A stretch of 64,000 bases of DNA from Paraburkholderia lacunae. GTDB lineage: Bacteria; Pseudomonadota; Gammaproteobacteria; Burkholderiales; Burkholderiaceae. The notes under the pieces were generated by a model. It had not been told where the DNA came from, did no database searches, and worked only from the letters and a program-made list of their open reading frames with translations. The stretch is taken from contig NZ_QHKS01000018.1 in NCBI RefSeq assembly GCF_003353175.1, forward strand, positions 95,056 through 159,055, read 5' to 3'. Made by a program: the position numbers and the translations under genes. Positions 9,866 through 19,118 of the stretch are shown one piece after another (within the stretch, counting starts at the first letter, position 1; every line of letters starts with the position of its first letter).

Positions 9866-10807
9866 TTACTGGGTGTAGTTTGCCAACACCGCACGAATCG
9901 CCGGATCATTCATGTTGTTCGGCGTCACCGTCACCACGTCGACGAATACTTTGGAGCGAGGCGGATGGCCCTGCAAGGCCCCAACCAATGTTTCCACCGC
10001 CAGATAGCCCATGCGGTAAGGGTCCTGCACCACATCGGCATAAACGACGCCATGCTTGAGCCCATCCAGGAATTCCGGGCGCCAGTCGAATACGACCAGG
10101 CGCGGGTGATCGCCGACGGCCCTGGCTTCAATGACTCGCAGGGCGCCATAGGCAATCGGCTCAGCCGGTGCGAAAACAGCATCGAGGTGACCCGCATAGG
10201 TGTTCAGGGCCCTGGCGATCAATCCCTCCGATTCACGGGGCCGGTACCCCACATAGGTATCGACAACCACATCCCATCCTTCTTCCCGCGCCACGGTCAG
10301 AAACCCGTTTTCGCGCTCGGTTGTGGAACTGATGTTCGGTGCGAGACGCAGCACGGCTACCTTTGCCCCCCTCCGCAGGACTGGCACAAGACTGAGTGCC
10401 GCCTTTTTCCCCGCGACGAAATTGTCGGTGCTGACGGTAGAGATAGCGTTGTAATCGGTGCTGCTCCGGTCTATCAGCACCGTAGGGACCGCGATCGAAA
10501 CTGGAGTTGCCACATTCTCCAACGGCTCGGGCGCCAACAGGATACCAGCGGCTCCACGCTGCACCATGTAGTCGATCATCCGTAGCTGGATGTTCGGTTG
10601 CGCGCCAAGCGAGGCACCGTCTGAAGGGTTGCGCATCATCAGTTCAATATGCTTATCCTCGCCTGCCTGCTTGATCCCCTTTGTCATCGCCTGCCAGAAA
10701 ACAAGCGACGATCCGGCCAGTACGACGCCGACCCTGGCGGCGTACGCAGTTGGCAGCGCTCCGGTCAATGCGGCAAACAGCACAACGAGCGAAAGGACCC
10801 TCCGCAT
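9866..10807 (-). CDS. Periplasmic sugar-type substrate-binding protein (RbsB/LacI-like fold)
   Basis: A 313-residue secreted protein. The start at 10807 is chosen because it opens with a signal peptide (MRRVLSLVVLFAALTGALP, cut near AYA) behind a GGGAG Shine-Dalgarno; a longer frame upstream lacks both. The mature part follows the periplasmic-binding-protein type I pattern: VGVVLAGSSLVFWQAMTKGI at the start, a middle block RGAAGILLAPEPL, then a ligand-contact region around PTVLIDRSS and STDNFVAG. Members of this family deliver ribose, galactose or autoinducer-2-like ligands to ABC importers, or act as sensors for two-component systems. No ATPase or permease gene is adjacent. Its nearest same-strand neighbour is the sensor kinase, so a ligand-presenting role is possible but unproven. 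Confidence 0.85.
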   Translation of the reverse strand: MRRVLSLVVLFAALTGALPTAYAARVGVVLAGSSLVFWQAMTKGIKQAGEDKHIELMMRNPSDGASLGAQPNIQLRMIDYMVQRGAAGILLAPEPLENVATPVSIAVPTVLIDRSSTDYNAISTVSTDNFVAGKKAALSLVPVLRRGAKVAVLRLAPNISSTTERENGFLTVAREEGWDVVVDTYVGYRPRESEGLIARALNTYAGHLDAVFAPAEPIAYGALRVIEARAVGDHPRLVVFDWRPEFLDGLKHGVVYADVVQDPYRMGYLAVETLVGALQGHPPRSKVFVDVVTVTPNNMNDPAIRAVLANYTQ

Positions 10808-11509
10808 AGCGGACTCCCGCAACGCCGGGACGCAACCCTCGCTCGTCTGGGGAAAGGCATGAGGACTCACGACGCCATGGTCATTCCGCCTTGCCGATCT
10901 CACATCAATCTCCTCAACCTCATCTGGCACGTCTTTCCAGACGCGGTATCGCGTTAATCGGGAGCAGCTTTCGACCCCTGCCGAAAGCCTCGGACCGCTC
11001 ATGTGGCAGACGACAATCTTCTGCTGTTGATCGGAGATAGGGTCAAGTCTGGTGGTACGACACGTGTCGCCGTCAGCCGCGCGTAATGCGCCACGCATAC
11101 AGTATACGGTAAAGATCTTCCTTGTCTTGTCACGCTCGGCGTTCGGAACATTGATCGCGGGCCGTGATCGCCCGGGATGCGCAAGAGGACGAAGAGAAAG
11201 AAAATGGCGAGATAGTCAAGCCAGTTCTCACAGCCAACACAACTGCGTAACTAATGGAGATGGCGACTGACCTGCACGCAAGACAGCCCGCACATCGCGG
11301 GCCTCATGAACCTCGCAATGGTTATCACGTCAGCTGCTGCTTTTCATGAGAGGCACTACCGCATTCCGGCCAAGACGCGTATCGCGGCCATCGCTGCGGC
11401 GCTTGTCGTGCTCGTCTTCAATGTCGTTCTGGTCGCTGAACCTGCGGTGTTTCTGTGTTCGAGCTTGCGGACCACTTCCTCAGCTTCGGTTGAAATTCAA
11501 GTCCCTCAT
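10808..11509. other. Non-coding or degraded region
   Basis: About 700 bases between the binding-protein gene and the integrase relic. A plus-strand frame at 11306-11569 contains one hydrophobic stretch but has no ribosome-binding site and overlaps the integrase remnant antisense. I see no gene I can support. Confidence 0.4.
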
Positions 11510-11575
11510 TCAGGCCATCTTGTACGGCTTGTCAGCGGGCTTGGCGTTGCGAACGGCGAGATCGGTTAGCGACAT
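11510..11575 (-). pseudogene. P4-type phage/island integrase, N-terminal remnant
   Basis: Minus-strand ATG at 11575 opens MSLTDLAVRNAKPADKPYK, the start of the arm-type DNA-binding domain (DUF4102) of P4-family tyrosine integrases. It stops after 21 codons at 11510. No catalytic tyrosine-recombinase domain follows. Such integrases normally sit beside a tRNA-embedded attachment site at one end of a genomic island, so this is a trace of a former island in the left half of the window. Confidence 0.65.
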
Positions 11576-11923
11576 GAAAGTACCAACAGGCATCTGCGGT
11601 TCTACGCGGAAAAACATACCGCCAGAAATACCACCAGGCGCGACACGTTATGCACCTGTCCTTCTGCCATGGATTGTTGTCGCAGAGACAACACGGTGAG
11701 CTCCTTTGCAGGGCTACTGCCTCAAGACGACCACGCTTACGCTTTGTCCTGACGGTGACGGCACACGCGACCTGATGCGAGCCGGGAAACACGACACCGT
11801 AAAAGAAACGCGCAAACGCGCACAGCAAGTCTTCACTGCCTTGCGCGCGCACGTTATTGGCCGCGGCAGCAAAAGCTGTTGCGATGCGTGTTACGCAGCA
11901 CCTCACCAACCGAGGAACGATCC
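11576..11923. other. Intergenic before the acetoacetate decarboxylase gene
   Basis: About 350 bases with no recognisable gene. It must hold the promoter of the operon that begins at 11924. The end of the stretch carries the GAGGAA Shine-Dalgarno (11912-11917) for the GTG start. Confidence 0.4.
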
Positions 11924-12703
11924 GTGACAGAAGAAGATATCCGCAACAACGCATTTGCGATGCCCGTACACAATCCAGCGTATCCGCGTCCGCCCTTCCG
12001 CTTCATCAATCGGGAATACTTCATCATCTCGTATGAAACGGACATGGATGCGCTTAGGGCCGTCGTTCCGGAACCGCTGACGGTCGACAACGCAATCGTT
12101 CACTACGAATTCATCCGCATGCCCGATTCGTCGGGGTTCGGCGACTACACGGAAAGCGGCCAGGTGATTTCGGTGCGGGATGAGGACGGCAATCGCGCCA
12201 ACTTCACGCACGCGATGTACCTGGACGACGAAGGTCCAATCGCAGGCGGACGCGAAATCTGGGGATTTCCCAAGAAGCTGGCTTCACCGAAGCTCTGCGT
12301 CGACGGCAAGGACACGCTGCTCGGCACGCTCGACTACGGAACGCAGCGCATCGCCACCGGAACGATGGGCTACAAGTATCGCGCGCTCGAGACGGCGACC
12401 GAGCGCCGCAAGCTCGCGGACACGCCGAACTATCTGCTCAAGGTCATTCCGCACGTCGATGGCTCGGTACGCATTTGCGAACTGGTGCGCTTCTTCCTGC
12501 GCGATGTCGATGTGATCGGCGCATGGGAGGGCCCTGCAGCGCTCGAGCTGCATCCGCACGCACTCGCATCGGTGGCCGATCTGCCGGTTCGAAAGGTGAT
12601 CGGCGCACGTCACATCATTGCAAATCTCACGCTCGACGTCGGCGAAGTGGTCTATGACTATCTCGCCCCTGCCGAGTCGTTGAAACTCGCAGTCAACCAG
12701 TAA
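11924..12703 (+). CDS. adc: Acetoacetate decarboxylase
   Basis: A 259-residue enzyme converting acetoacetate to acetone and CO2 through a lysine Schiff base. The family signature REIWGFPKKL (110-119) contains the catalytic lysine (Lys117, next to Lys118). The GTG at 11924 is chosen over an upstream in-frame ATG because it follows a GAGGAA Shine-Dalgarno and gives the usual family length of about 245-260 residues. It is the first gene of a three-gene cluster with 3-hydroxybutyrate dehydrogenase (15-base gap) and a patatin-like phospholipase (10-base gap). That context points to ketone-body and PHB-derived acetoacetate turnover. Confidence 0.93.
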   Translation: MTEEDIRNNAFAMPVHNPAYPRPPFRFINREYFIISYETDMDALRAVVPEPLTVDNAIVHYEFIRMPDSSGFGDYTESGQVISVRDEDGNRANFTHAMYLDDEGPIAGGREIWGFPKKLASPKLCVDGKDTLLGTLDYGTQRIATGTMGYKYRALETATERRKLADTPNYLLKVIPHVDGSVRICELVRFFLRDVDVIGAWEGPAALELHPHALASVADLPVRKVIGARHIIANLTLDVGEVVYDYLAPAESLKLAVNQ

Positions 12704-12718
12704 GCTCTCGGAGGACGT

Positions 12719-13501
12719 ATGGCATTGAATGATAAGGTCGCGCTCGTTACGGGTGCAGCAAGCGGTATCGGCGAGCAGTGTGCACGCAAGCTCGCGTCGG
12801 ACGGCGCGACGGTCGTGATCGCGGATCTGAATCTCGCGAACGCTCAAAAGGTCGCTGAAGATATCGTTGCTAACGGCGGTAAAGCAATCGCTGTTGCAAT
12901 GGACGTAACCAGCGAAGAAGCGGTCAATACGGGTGTGGCCGAAACGGTGAACCGACTAGGCGGCATCGACGTGCTCGTATCGAACGCAGGCATTCAGATC
13001 GTCAACCGGATCGAGGACTACGCATTTTCCGACTGGAAGAGGATGCTGGCCATTCACCTCGACGGCGCGTTCCTGACGACCAAGGCCGTCATCAAGCATA
13101 TGTACGCGTCGAACAAAGGTGGCGCTGTGATCTACATGGGCTCGGTGCACTCGCACGAGGCGTCGCAGCTCAAGTCGGCGTATGTGACCGCGAAGCACGG
13201 GCTGCTCGGGCTCGCCCGGGTTGTCGCGAAAGAAGGCGGACCACGTGGCGTGCGCGCCAATGTCGTGTGTCCGGGCTTCGTCAGAACCCCACTGGTCGAC
13301 AAGCAGATCCCCGAGCAGGCGAAAGCCTTGGGAATCTCCGAGCAGCAGGTTGTGAAGGACGTAATGTTGAAGGAGACGGTCGACGGCGAATTCACGTCGC
13401 TAGAAGATGTCGCGAACACGGTTGCATTCCTCGCCGGCTTCGAGTCGAGCGCGCTCACCGGACAATCGATTGTGGTCAGCCACGGCTGGTTCATGCAGTA
13501 A
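12719..13501 (+). CDS. hbdH: 3-hydroxybutyrate dehydrogenase (SDR family)
   Basis: A 260-residue short-chain dehydrogenase interconverting (R)-3-hydroxybutyrate and acetoacetate with NAD(H). The Rossmann motif TGAASGIG (11-18), the NAG motif (89-91) and the catalytic Ser142, Tyr155 and Lys159 (YVTAK) are all present. Length and the C-terminal SHGWFMQ ending fit 3-HBDH enzymes of PHB-producing beta-proteobacteria. GGAGG lies 6 bases before the ATG. Coupled to acetoacetate decarboxylase upstream, it would feed or drain the acetoacetate pool formed when PHB is degraded. Confidence 0.92.
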   Translation: MALNDKVALVTGAASGIGEQCARKLASDGATVVIADLNLANAQKVAEDIVANGGKAIAVAMDVTSEEAVNTGVAETVNRLGGIDVLVSNAGIQIVNRIEDYAFSDWKRMLAIHLDGAFLTTKAVIKHMYASNKGGAVIYMGSVHSHEASQLKSAYVTAKHGLLGLARVVAKEGGPRGVRANVVCPGFVRTPLVDKQIPEQAKALGISEQQVVKDVMLKETVDGEFTSLEDVANTVAFLAGFESSALTGQSIVVSHGWFMQ

Positions 13502-13511
13502 GGAGGCAACC

Positions 13512-14783
13512 ATGTATCCGAGCCAGCGTAACAAGCTGCAGCAGCCCCATCGCATCAAGCTCCCCGCATATGACGAAATCGGACTCGTGCTGCAGGGTGG
13601 CGGTGCACTGGGCTCATATCAGGCCGGCGTATATGAAGGTATGGCCGAAGTCGGCGTGGAACCGACGCGAATATCCGGGGTATCCATCGGCGCGCTGAAT
13701 ACGGCGATCATCGCCGGCAATGCGCCTGCGGACCGGGTGGAGGCGCTGCGCGGCTTCTGGAACACGATCAGTCAGCCTGCGGATTTCTTCTCACATGTCG
13801 GTGCGCGCATTCCAGCGTGGCCGGGGCTTGAAGACATGGGGCGCAGGTGGTCGAGCGCATGGGCCGCGACGCGCACGTTGGTGGAAGGTCAGGACGGCTT
13901 CTTCTCCCCGCGCACGCATATGTCTCTCGCAGGGCTCGGCAGGAAACGTCCTGACCAGGTCAGCTATTACGACACGTCGGCGTTGCGTGAAACGCTTTTG
14001 CGGTACGCAAACTTCGATCGCATCAATGACGGGAATATTCGCGTATCCGTTGGGGCGGTCAACGTGCGAACGGGCAATCTCGTCTACTTCGACAATTCGA
14101 CAATGCGTCTGGCACCGGAGCATTTCATCGCATCCGGCGCGCTGCCGCCGGGCTTTCCAGCCGTCGAGATCGATGGAGAGTTCTACTGGGACGGCGGGCT
14201 GGTTTCCAACACGCCACTTACCGAGATCATCAAGGAAAGCCAGCATAAGGACACTCTCGTTTTCCAGATCGACCTGTGGAGCTCGCGAGGCAAGCTGCCT
14301 GGCGATTTCCTCGACGTCAGCGAGCGCACCAAAGACATTCAATATTCGAGCCGTACGCGAGCGATCACCGCGTTCATGTCGCAGAACCAGAAGCACGCGC
14401 AGATGATCAAGGCGCTGCTCGAGCACATTCCCGAAAAAGTGCGGCTTGCGCACCCGTTGTTGCGGGAGGCGCAGAAAACGGCAGATGGCAGTGCGGTGAA
14501 TGTCGTGCACCTGATCTACAAGAACAAATCGTTCGAGGGGCACTACAAGGACTATGAATTCAGCAAGGATACGATGCGCGAGCATTGGGCGAGCGGCCTC
14601 GAGGATATTCGCCGTTCGTTCGGACACCCCGAGTGGTTCGATATCCCGAGCCGCGAAATCGGCTTCGTCACGCGGGACGTGCACCGCTATCGACAGGAGG
14701 TCAACGAAATCGCCGGGCTGGGCAAGGACGCTTTGCCGCCATCGGAACGCTCGCCGGAGGAAGAACTGTCTGGCGCAAGGTAG
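13512..14783 (+). CDS. Patatin-like phospholipase (DUF3734 type)
   Basis: A 423-residue lipid acyl hydrolase of the patatin group. The oxyanion-hole glycines GGG (29-31), the nucleophile elbow GVSIG with Ser58 and the DGG motif at 227-229 form a complete Ser-Asp dyad. The C-terminal third matches the DUF3734 extension of Burkholderia homologues. The ATG at 13512 follows a perfect AAGGAGG; the longer upstream frame overlaps hbdH and is rejected. As third gene of the adc-hbdH cluster, its role may be in membrane lipid or PHB-granule turnover, but the physiological substrate is unknown. Confidence 0.9.
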   Translation: MYPSQRNKLQQPHRIKLPAYDEIGLVLQGGGALGSYQAGVYEGMAEVGVEPTRISGVSIGALNTAIIAGNAPADRVEALRGFWNTISQPADFFSHVGARIPAWPGLEDMGRRWSSAWAATRTLVEGQDGFFSPRTHMSLAGLGRKRPDQVSYYDTSALRETLLRYANFDRINDGNIRVSVGAVNVRTGNLVYFDNSTMRLAPEHFIASGALPPGFPAVEIDGEFYWDGGLVSNTPLTEIIKESQHKDTLVFQIDLWSSRGKLPGDFLDVSERTKDIQYSSRTRAITAFMSQNQKHAQMIKALLEHIPEKVRLAHPLLREAQKTADGSAVNVVHLIYKNKSFEGHYKDYEFSKDTMREHWASGLEDIRRSFGHPEWFDIPSREIGFVTRDVHRYRQEVNEIAGLGKDALPPSERSPEEELSGAR

Positions 14784-14834
14784 CGCCTATCGACTCCCTC
14801 CCTCGGTCGTTCTATTTCTGCTGGTCAAGCAAAA

Positions 14835-15431
14835 ATGAACCAAGCATCCATGCCTGGACTGCACCATGCCGCGACGTCATGGCAAACCAGAATGAAGACA
14901 GTCCGGTCATATGACGAGCGCGGCATCCGGGCGTTATATGCATCCTGGGAGTCGTATCAGGACTTCACCCGTCTGATGTCAGACACGGCGGCGTCGCCAA
15001 ATACCCTGTGTTTTGATGGGACCAACACGCTTGACGAAAGCCTGATCGCGCTTCTTGATCTGCGCGCCTCACAAATCAATGGTTGTTTGTTGTGCGTTCA
15101 ACATCATCTTTGCCGTGCCCGTAAGGCAGGGGTGCCTGCGGCGAAAGCCGAGAACATCGGCGGATGGCGCTGCGCCGGTGTGTTTTCTCCGTGTGAGAAA
15201 GCGGTGCTTTCCTGGGCCGAACATCTTGCGGCTATGGTCAGATGGTCTGTTCCTGACGCAGTGTGGCCAAGCTTGCATGGCTACTTCAGCGACATGCAGA
15301 TCGCCGCATTGTTTATGTACTGGCGTTGCAGCGAGTTGTGGTCGGGTGATGGCGTTCTTCGTTCCTGCACCGTCAGTATGCCGGTCAGTGTGGGGCGAGC
15401 GTTGGGCAGCCCGGATTGGGCGGAGCGATGA
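14835..15431 (+). CDS. AhpD-like carboxymuconolactone decarboxylase family protein
   Basis: A protein of up to 198 residues in the AhpD/CMD superfamily. The redox core LRASQINGCLLCVQHH gives the CxxC pair Cys84/Cys87 and the following histidine typical of AhpD-type peroxidatic reductants. Family length is usually 150-160 residues, and an internal ATG at 14892 would give about 179. Neither start has a clear Shine-Dalgarno, so the N-terminus is uncertain. It precedes a DedA-rhodanese gene by 43 bases. A paralogue lies at 34204-34683 beside an ECF sigma factor. Likely role: thiol-dependent removal of peroxides or related electrophiles. Confidence 0.8.
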   Translation: MNQASMPGLHHAATSWQTRMKTVRSYDERGIRALYASWESYQDFTRLMSDTAASPNTLCFDGTNTLDESLIALLDLRASQINGCLLCVQHHLCRARKAGVPAAKAENIGGWRCAGVFSPCEKAVLSWAEHLAAMVRWSVPDAVWPSLHGYFSDMQIAALFMYWRCSELWSGDGVLRSCTVSMPVSVGRALGSPDWAER

Positions 15432-15474
15432 ACAATCTTCAAGACGGGTACGTGCAAGCCACAAGGAGAGCACC

Positions 15475-16479
15475 ATGTTGTCGCATGAATTAATAGCACG
15501 GTACGGCATGTTAGTCGTATTCCTGAATGTGCTTGGTTCTTCGCTTGGCTTGCCGTTGCCTGTCATACCGACATTGATCACCGTTGGAGCGGGCACTGCG
15601 CTCGCCATACACGCTGCGTCATCGACGTTGTTCTATTTCGCGACGATACTAGGCTCCGCTGTGATTGGCGGTGTGCTGGGCGACCTGGTCTGGTTTCAGG
15701 GTGGCAAACGGTACGGCGAACGCACGCTCCATGCCGTTTGCAAACTGTCGCTCTCGCGCGAAACGTGCGTCAGGAAGACGGAGCGCTTCTTTGGGCGCTG
15801 GGGAGTCCGCGTGCTGGTCGTTGCGCGCTTCGTACCTGGCTTGTCGCTCGTTGCCGTGCCGCTGTGCGGCGCGATGGCCGTCAGGTTGCGTTCCTTTGTC
15901 TTGCATGATTGCGCAGGCGTTGCGCTGTGGGCATCGGTTGGACTGGCTATCGGTGCGCTATTCGCGTCGCAGATCGACGTGGTTTTCGTACTTATCTCCC
16001 ATCGTGGCTGGCAGGCGTTGATCGTGATCGGCATCGCACTGGTGCTTTACGTGCTGTATCGATACTGCCGGAGAATCATGCTGGCAAAAGCGCTCGAGAA
16101 GGCGCGGATCAGCGTGGGCGAATTGCATGCATTGCTCGCGAACAATCCGCGGCCAATCCTGTTCGATATCCGCTCCGCCGAGCGCAGAATGCTCGATCCG
16201 TTTGTCATTCCAGGCTCCCTATTTGCCGATGAACGGAAACTGCCGCAGATCGTGGAGCGCTATGGGGTGAACCGGACGCTCGTCATCTATTGTTCATGTC
16301 CAAACGAAGTCTCTGCGGCGTGGATGGCCAAGCGGTTGCGGCTGGCCGGCGTCAAGCTTGCATTGCCGCTTACTGGCGGTATCGATGCGTGGCGTGTGGC
16401 GGGCTTCGACGTCGAGCCGATAATAGCGATGAACGACGCTGCAATCAGTGGAGAAGAGAGAAAACTTTTCGCGCATTAA
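15475..16479 (+). CDS. DedA-family membrane protein fused to a rhodanese domain
   Basis: A 334-residue inner-membrane protein. Residues 1-200 are a DedA/VTT domain with several membrane segments, a re-entrant GDLVWFQGGKRYG block (69-81) and the ARFVPGLSLVAVPLCGAM motif (117-134). Residues about 210-320 form a cytoplasmic rhodanese domain: LFDIRS (229-234) and an active-site loop beginning at Cys273 in IYCSCPNE. DedA proteins act in lipid flipping and envelope homeostasis; the rhodanese suggests sulfur or persulfide transfer. The ATG at 15475 follows AAGGAGAG. A paralogue without the rhodanese is at 32578-33255. Confidence 0.9.
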   Translation: MLSHELIARYGMLVVFLNVLGSSLGLPLPVIPTLITVGAGTALAIHAASSTLFYFATILGSAVIGGVLGDLVWFQGGKRYGERTLHAVCKLSLSRETCVRKTERFFGRWGVRVLVVARFVPGLSLVAVPLCGAMAVRLRSFVLHDCAGVALWASVGLAIGALFASQIDVVFVLISHRGWQALIVIGIALVLYVLYRYCRRIMLAKALEKARISVGELHALLANNPRPILFDIRSAERRMLDPFVIPGSLFADERKLPQIVERYGVNRTLVIYCSCPNEVSAAWMAKRLRLAGVKLALPLTGGIDAWRVAGFDVEPIIAMNDAAISGEERKLFAH

Positions 16480-16559
16480 TTACGGTCGTGTCCACAAAGC
16501 GCCAAGGCGGCACACGAGAGGCGCCCTGACGGCGACGGTCATTCCAGAATGACGAACCG

Positions 16560-16688
16560 TTAACTGATGTCGAGGCCACCCTTCACGGGGATGACTTGCC
16601 CTGTCACCCATCCGCCCGGCGTTACCACGGCAACGATCCAGGCCGCGACTTCGTCAGGCACGCCGCGCCCTCCGAATGCGAGTCCGCT
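16560..16688 (-). pseudogene. Short-chain dehydrogenase C-terminal remnant
   Basis: Minus-strand codons read RGVPDEVAAWIVAV, then GWVTGQVIPVKGGLDIS and a stop at 16560. This is the characteristic C-terminus of classical SDR enzymes (helix before the ...TGQ...VDGG strand). Only about 42 codons remain; upstream sequence (16689-16913) is not recognisably SDR. The remnant lies upstream of the LysR gene and adds to the eroded genes in this part of the window. Confidence 0.65.
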
Positions 16689-16913
16689 CCTGCTGCTTGA
16701 CCTCCCCGACCGGTGCCGGTGTCAATTCTGACGCTTCGACGCCACAAGAATCCACGGTCGACCGCGTCCAACCATCTCCGGCCCATTGACCAATCGAGAA
16801 CTTCGGCCACTCCTCCTACCGAGGAAATAAGGCCGTCAGCACACCCATACATCGACCGGAAAAAAAGCAGTGCGCGATGTCACAAATGGCGGCGCTGATA
16901 CGTCTGGTCTGGT

Positions 16914-17939
16914 ATGGACTCCCCGACCCGCGCTCCCATCTCAGCTTTCCCATCACGCTGCCCCGCCGCCGGCACCGACGATCCATTCGCAAGCAGATTT
17001 GCGACCGGTTACGCTGGCGTAGTTTCTTTTCTGGCCGTTGCCAGCGAAGGCAGCTTTGCCCGCGCGGGCGATCGCCTCGGCATCGGTCGTTCCTCGGTTA
17101 GCCGCAACGTGCAGAAACTCGAGGCCCAGCTCGACACACGGCTCTTCCTGCGCACGACTCGCAGTACGTCGCTGACGCGCGAGGGCGAACTCTTCTATGA
17201 GAACTGTCAGCCGGGTATGGAGCGCATCGCCCAGGCGCTGGAAGACATGCGGGAGCTGCGCAACGGGCCGCCGCGGGGCTATCTGCGCATCGGCTCGACG
17301 CCCGGCTTCGGCCGCAAGATTGTCGCACCGCTGCTGCGCGCCTTTCACACGCAATATCCCGGGATCGTCCTGGAACTGTTGCTGAACGATCGCCCCGCCG
17401 ACTTCACTGCCGATCGCGTCGACGTATCGTTTCGCGATGGACGCATGGAGGACAGCGGAATCGTAGCGCGGCAACTGCTTCCGATGCAGATGATCGTCTG
17501 TGCGTCGCCCGCCTATGCGCGGATTCACGGCTTGCCGCGCCATGTCGACGAACTGGCGGATCATCGCTGCATCAACTTCCGGACGGCGTCCGGCCGCGTC
17601 AGGGCGTGGGAATTCAAGGTCGACGGTCTCGCGCAGCGGCGCCAGCCTGCCGCGCTACACACGTTCAACGACGCGGATCTGATCCTGCAGGCGGTGCTCG
17701 ATGGGCTGGGCATCGCACAGTTGCCGGCCTATCAGGTTTGCGATGTGCTTGGCAGCGGGCAACTCCTCCGCTGCCTCGCGCAGCATGCACCCGAAGACGG
17801 CGGCCACTACCTCTGCTATCTCAGCCGCAAGCATCTTCCGGCGCGGATCCGTGTGTTCATCGACTACATGACCGAGCACACCAGAGCACTCGATCTGCAG
17901 TGCATGACGACGATGACGACGTTATCGGCGGTCGAATGA
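16914..17939 (+). CDS. LysR-family transcriptional regulator (paralogue A)
   Basis: A 341-residue LTTR. The winged helix-turn-helix lies at about 30-95, with SFARAGDRLGIGRSSVSRNV as the recognition segment, and a type-2 periplasmic-binding-like effector domain follows (about 110-320). The protein is closely similar along its whole length, including length and the RPADF, DVSFRDG and PMQM blocks, to the LysR at 25738-26763. It is followed by a broken NmrA-like gene and an Ohr/OsmC gene on the same strand. That grouping suggests control of peroxide-stress genes, but the effector and targets are not visible in the sequence. Confidence 0.9.
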   Translation: MDSPTRAPISAFPSRCPAAGTDDPFASRFATGYAGVVSFLAVASEGSFARAGDRLGIGRSSVSRNVQKLEAQLDTRLFLRTTRSTSLTREGELFYENCQPGMERIAQALEDMRELRNGPPRGYLRIGSTPGFGRKIVAPLLRAFHTQYPGIVLELLLNDRPADFTADRVDVSFRDGRMEDSGIVARQLLPMQMIVCASPAYARIHGLPRHVDELADHRCINFRTASGRVRAWEFKVDGLAQRRQPAALHTFNDADLILQAVLDGLGIAQLPAYQVCDVLGSGQLLRCLAQHAPEDGGHYLCYLSRKHLPARIRVFIDYMTEHTRALDLQCMTTMTTLSAVE

Positions 17940-18171
17940 AGACGCTCCGAACGACGCTGCGTTGACTGATGTTTCCGATGCAACACGGTGGGTCCCTCGG
18001 AGGCCCTACCGCATGACGTAGCGCACGCCTAAGATGCTTTCTGTACGGACGGCACGCTAGTCGCGGCCAGTCCGGCAAAGCACCGGCAAGGACACACGCA
18101 ATATGGTGCAAGCCGGATTCGAAAAATTGCCAGCGGTTTGACAGCCGCGCACGTGCTCATGGAGAGACATC

Positions 18172-18414
18172 GTGAGAATTGTCGTGATTGGTGGCACGGA
18201 ACTCGTCGGCAGAAAAGTCGTCAAGGACTTGCGCGCATGCGGTCATGCCGTCGTTGCGGCGTCGCCCACATCGGGCGCCAACACAATGACGGGCGAAGGC
18301 CTGAAGGAAGCACCGACGGGCACCAACGCACGTCTTGGCCCCGTGAACTTCGACGTCGTTCAAAGAGACGTACGCCGCGCAACAAGCGGCGAGCACTCAC
18401 GAGGCGCGCCATGA
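18172..18414 (+). pseudogene. NmrA-like NAD(P)-binding protein, 3' deleted
   Basis: The first about 47 codons (MRIVVIGGTELVGRKVV onward to TGEGLKEA) match the start of the intact NmrA-like proteins at 30258 and 39195, including the GGTxLxG nucleotide-binding loop. After that the frame becomes unrelated and stops at 18414, where the intact genes continue for another 200 residues. A GAGAGA Shine-Dalgarno precedes the GTG/ATG region. The relic abuts the ohr-like gene at 18411, so the deletion has joined the NmrA promoter and start to the Ohr gene, which may now be read from it. Confidence 0.75.
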
Positions 18415-18926
18415 CAACATTGCGTCCACCGCCGCTGACATTGCTCGACAAGTATTACGGGCAAGACGCGCAAGCGCTGTATTCGACCACTGTCACCGTA
18501 ACAGGCGGCGATGTGGGTCACGGACGCGCATCGGGCATTGCCCGCTCCGATGACGGCCAACTCGCACTCGAATTGCGAATGCCGAAGGCACTAGGCGGCC
18601 CAGGCGGCGGCACCAATCCGGAGCAACTGTTCGCGGCGGGTTACGCGGCCTGCTTTCACGGCGCGCTGAGTCTGCTTGCGGCGCGGTCGGGCATTCCGAT
18701 TCCCGGCGCCTCGGTGGACGTTACGGTCGACTTCGGCCGCGACCCCATCGATGGCTTGTTCATGTTGACGGCGCACACCCGCGTCCGTTTGCCCGGTGTC
18801 GAGCGCGCCATTGCCGGGGACCTAGTTCGCAACACGGAACGCTTTTGTCCTTACACCAAGATGGCACGGCGCGGCATTGAGAACGTCGTCGCGCTTGCGT
18901 CACCGGACGACGACAGCAACTCATAA
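18411..18926 (+). CDS. Organic hydroperoxide resistance protein (Ohr/OsmC family)
   Basis: A 171-residue thiol peroxidase of the Ohr/OsmC fold. The two redox cysteines are Cys81 in EQLFAAGYAACF and Cys146 in ERFCPYTKM, the standard Ohr pair that reduces organic hydroperoxides with lipoyl-protein electrons. The ATG at 18411 follows GAGG and overlaps the last codon of the truncated NmrA relic. It is about 60 percent identical by eye to the Ohr-like protein at 27626-28126, pointing to duplication. A MarR-type ohrR regulator is absent, while a LysR gene precedes it. Confidence 0.9.
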   Translation: MTTLRPPPLTLLDKYYGQDAQALYSTTVTVTGGDVGHGRASGIARSDDGQLALELRMPKALGGPGGGTNPEQLFAAGYAACFHGALSLLAARSGIPIPGASVDVTVDFGRDPIDGLFMLTAHTRVRLPGVERAIAGDLVRNTERFCPYTKMARRGIENVVALASPDDDSNS

Positions 18927-19118
18927 CGCCGCGTGCTTGATGCATCGAGGAAACTTGAACATGCACAGAACCGGTTCTGTCGCAGTAAGGCGGTCCGCTA
19001 TGGTGAGCGAACCGACATGAACGACTGAAACTCTCGTTTCTGCCTGCGTATGACGCGCCCACGAGCGGCGCGCCTCCGTCACCGCGACCGCGCACGGCCG
19101 GTTGGCTCCGAGCGTACG

